Source: Candidatus Obscuribacterales bacterium (GTDB lineage: Bacteria > Cyanobacteriota > Vampirovibrionia > Obscuribacterales > Obscuribacteraceae). Taken from it: 44,831 bases of DNA. The stretch covers positions 1 to 44,831 of the forward strand of contig JAGVKG010000042.1 of the NCBI GenBank assembly GCA_020050685.1. The letters run 5' to 3'. The notes beneath the pieces are model-generated. The model searched no databases and was not told the origin of the DNA. It saw only the letters and a list, made by a program, of their open reading frames with translations. Below are positions 44,731 through 44,831 of this stretch, in pieces. Positions within the stretch are counted from its first letter, which is position 1, and every line of letters starts with the position of its first letter. A program made the position numbers and the translations under genes.

Positions 44731-44831
44731 CCAAGACGCTTCCATGATGCGCCGCCATTTGTCAAGGCCGGAATTTTCTCGTTTTTTCGTCAGGCACTGA
44801 CAGAGATGGAGATAGAAAAACAGTAGATTGA

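Overview
The window looks like a chromosomal stretch from a non-photosynthetic relative of cyanobacteria, most likely the Melainabacteria/Vampirovibrionia group (Obscuribacterales type). This is inference. It rests on an OmpR-family regulator that reads like cyanobacterial RpaA, a cyanobacteria-like GyrA box, F1-ATPase beta and epsilon genes in a unit apart from the other atp genes, a ferredoxin/metallo-beta-lactamase fusion of a type I associate with cyanobacteria and plastids, and many TPR proteins with a eukaryote-like Ser/Thr kinase. No photosystem gene, rRNA, tRNA, CRISPR array or complete transposon was found. TTG and GTG starts are frequent.

Layout. 1-4.1 kb: a PH-like/TM/TPR protein, a DUF1574-type SGNH protein, the C-terminal remnant of a cytochrome P450, a small alarmone hydrolase, a secreted Cys/Met/His-rich protein and a Csp-type copper-storage protein with a strong terminator. 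4.2-7.8 kb: ferredoxin-MBL fusion, AAC(3)-like acetyltransferase, GNAT acetyltransferase and a tandem double-Nudix protein. 7.8-13.4 kb: a minus-strand operon of one MBOAT O-acyltransferase followed by three DUF1574 SGNH paralogues, probably a cell-surface polymer O-acylation system. 13.7-18.8 kb: a compact five-gene minus-strand operon (HTH/J-domain protein, der, plsY, HtrA-type protease, rpaA-like regulator). 18.9-24.1 kb: acylphosphatase, a probable outer-membrane protein, a large PH-like/TPR protein, a second OmpR-type regulator, a protein with 26-residue repeats and a small unknown. 24.1-28.9 kb: gyrA and divergent lysS plus a small unknown gene.

29.0-36.4 kb is a plus-strand run of glycogen debranching enzyme, CPA2 antiporter with a TrkA module, CorA channel and GH15 glucoamylase. 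Three TGTCAA half-sites at 11-12 bp spacing, resembling a Pho box, lie upstream. This suggests coupling of glycogen breakdown to K+ and Mg2+ movement, possibly under phosphate control. 36.4-41.9 kb (minus strand) carries a TPR Ser/Thr kinase, a secreted glycine-rich repeat protein, and an apparent operon of K+ channel, DUF1292 protein and an exported-looking methyltransferase. 42.0-44.8 kb (plus) is atpD, a ClpP-like peptidase and atpC, nearly abutting; a protease gene between beta and epsilon is the most unusual arrangement in the window. A short dispersed palindromic repeat follows atpC and also follows the second regulator at 22.7 kb.
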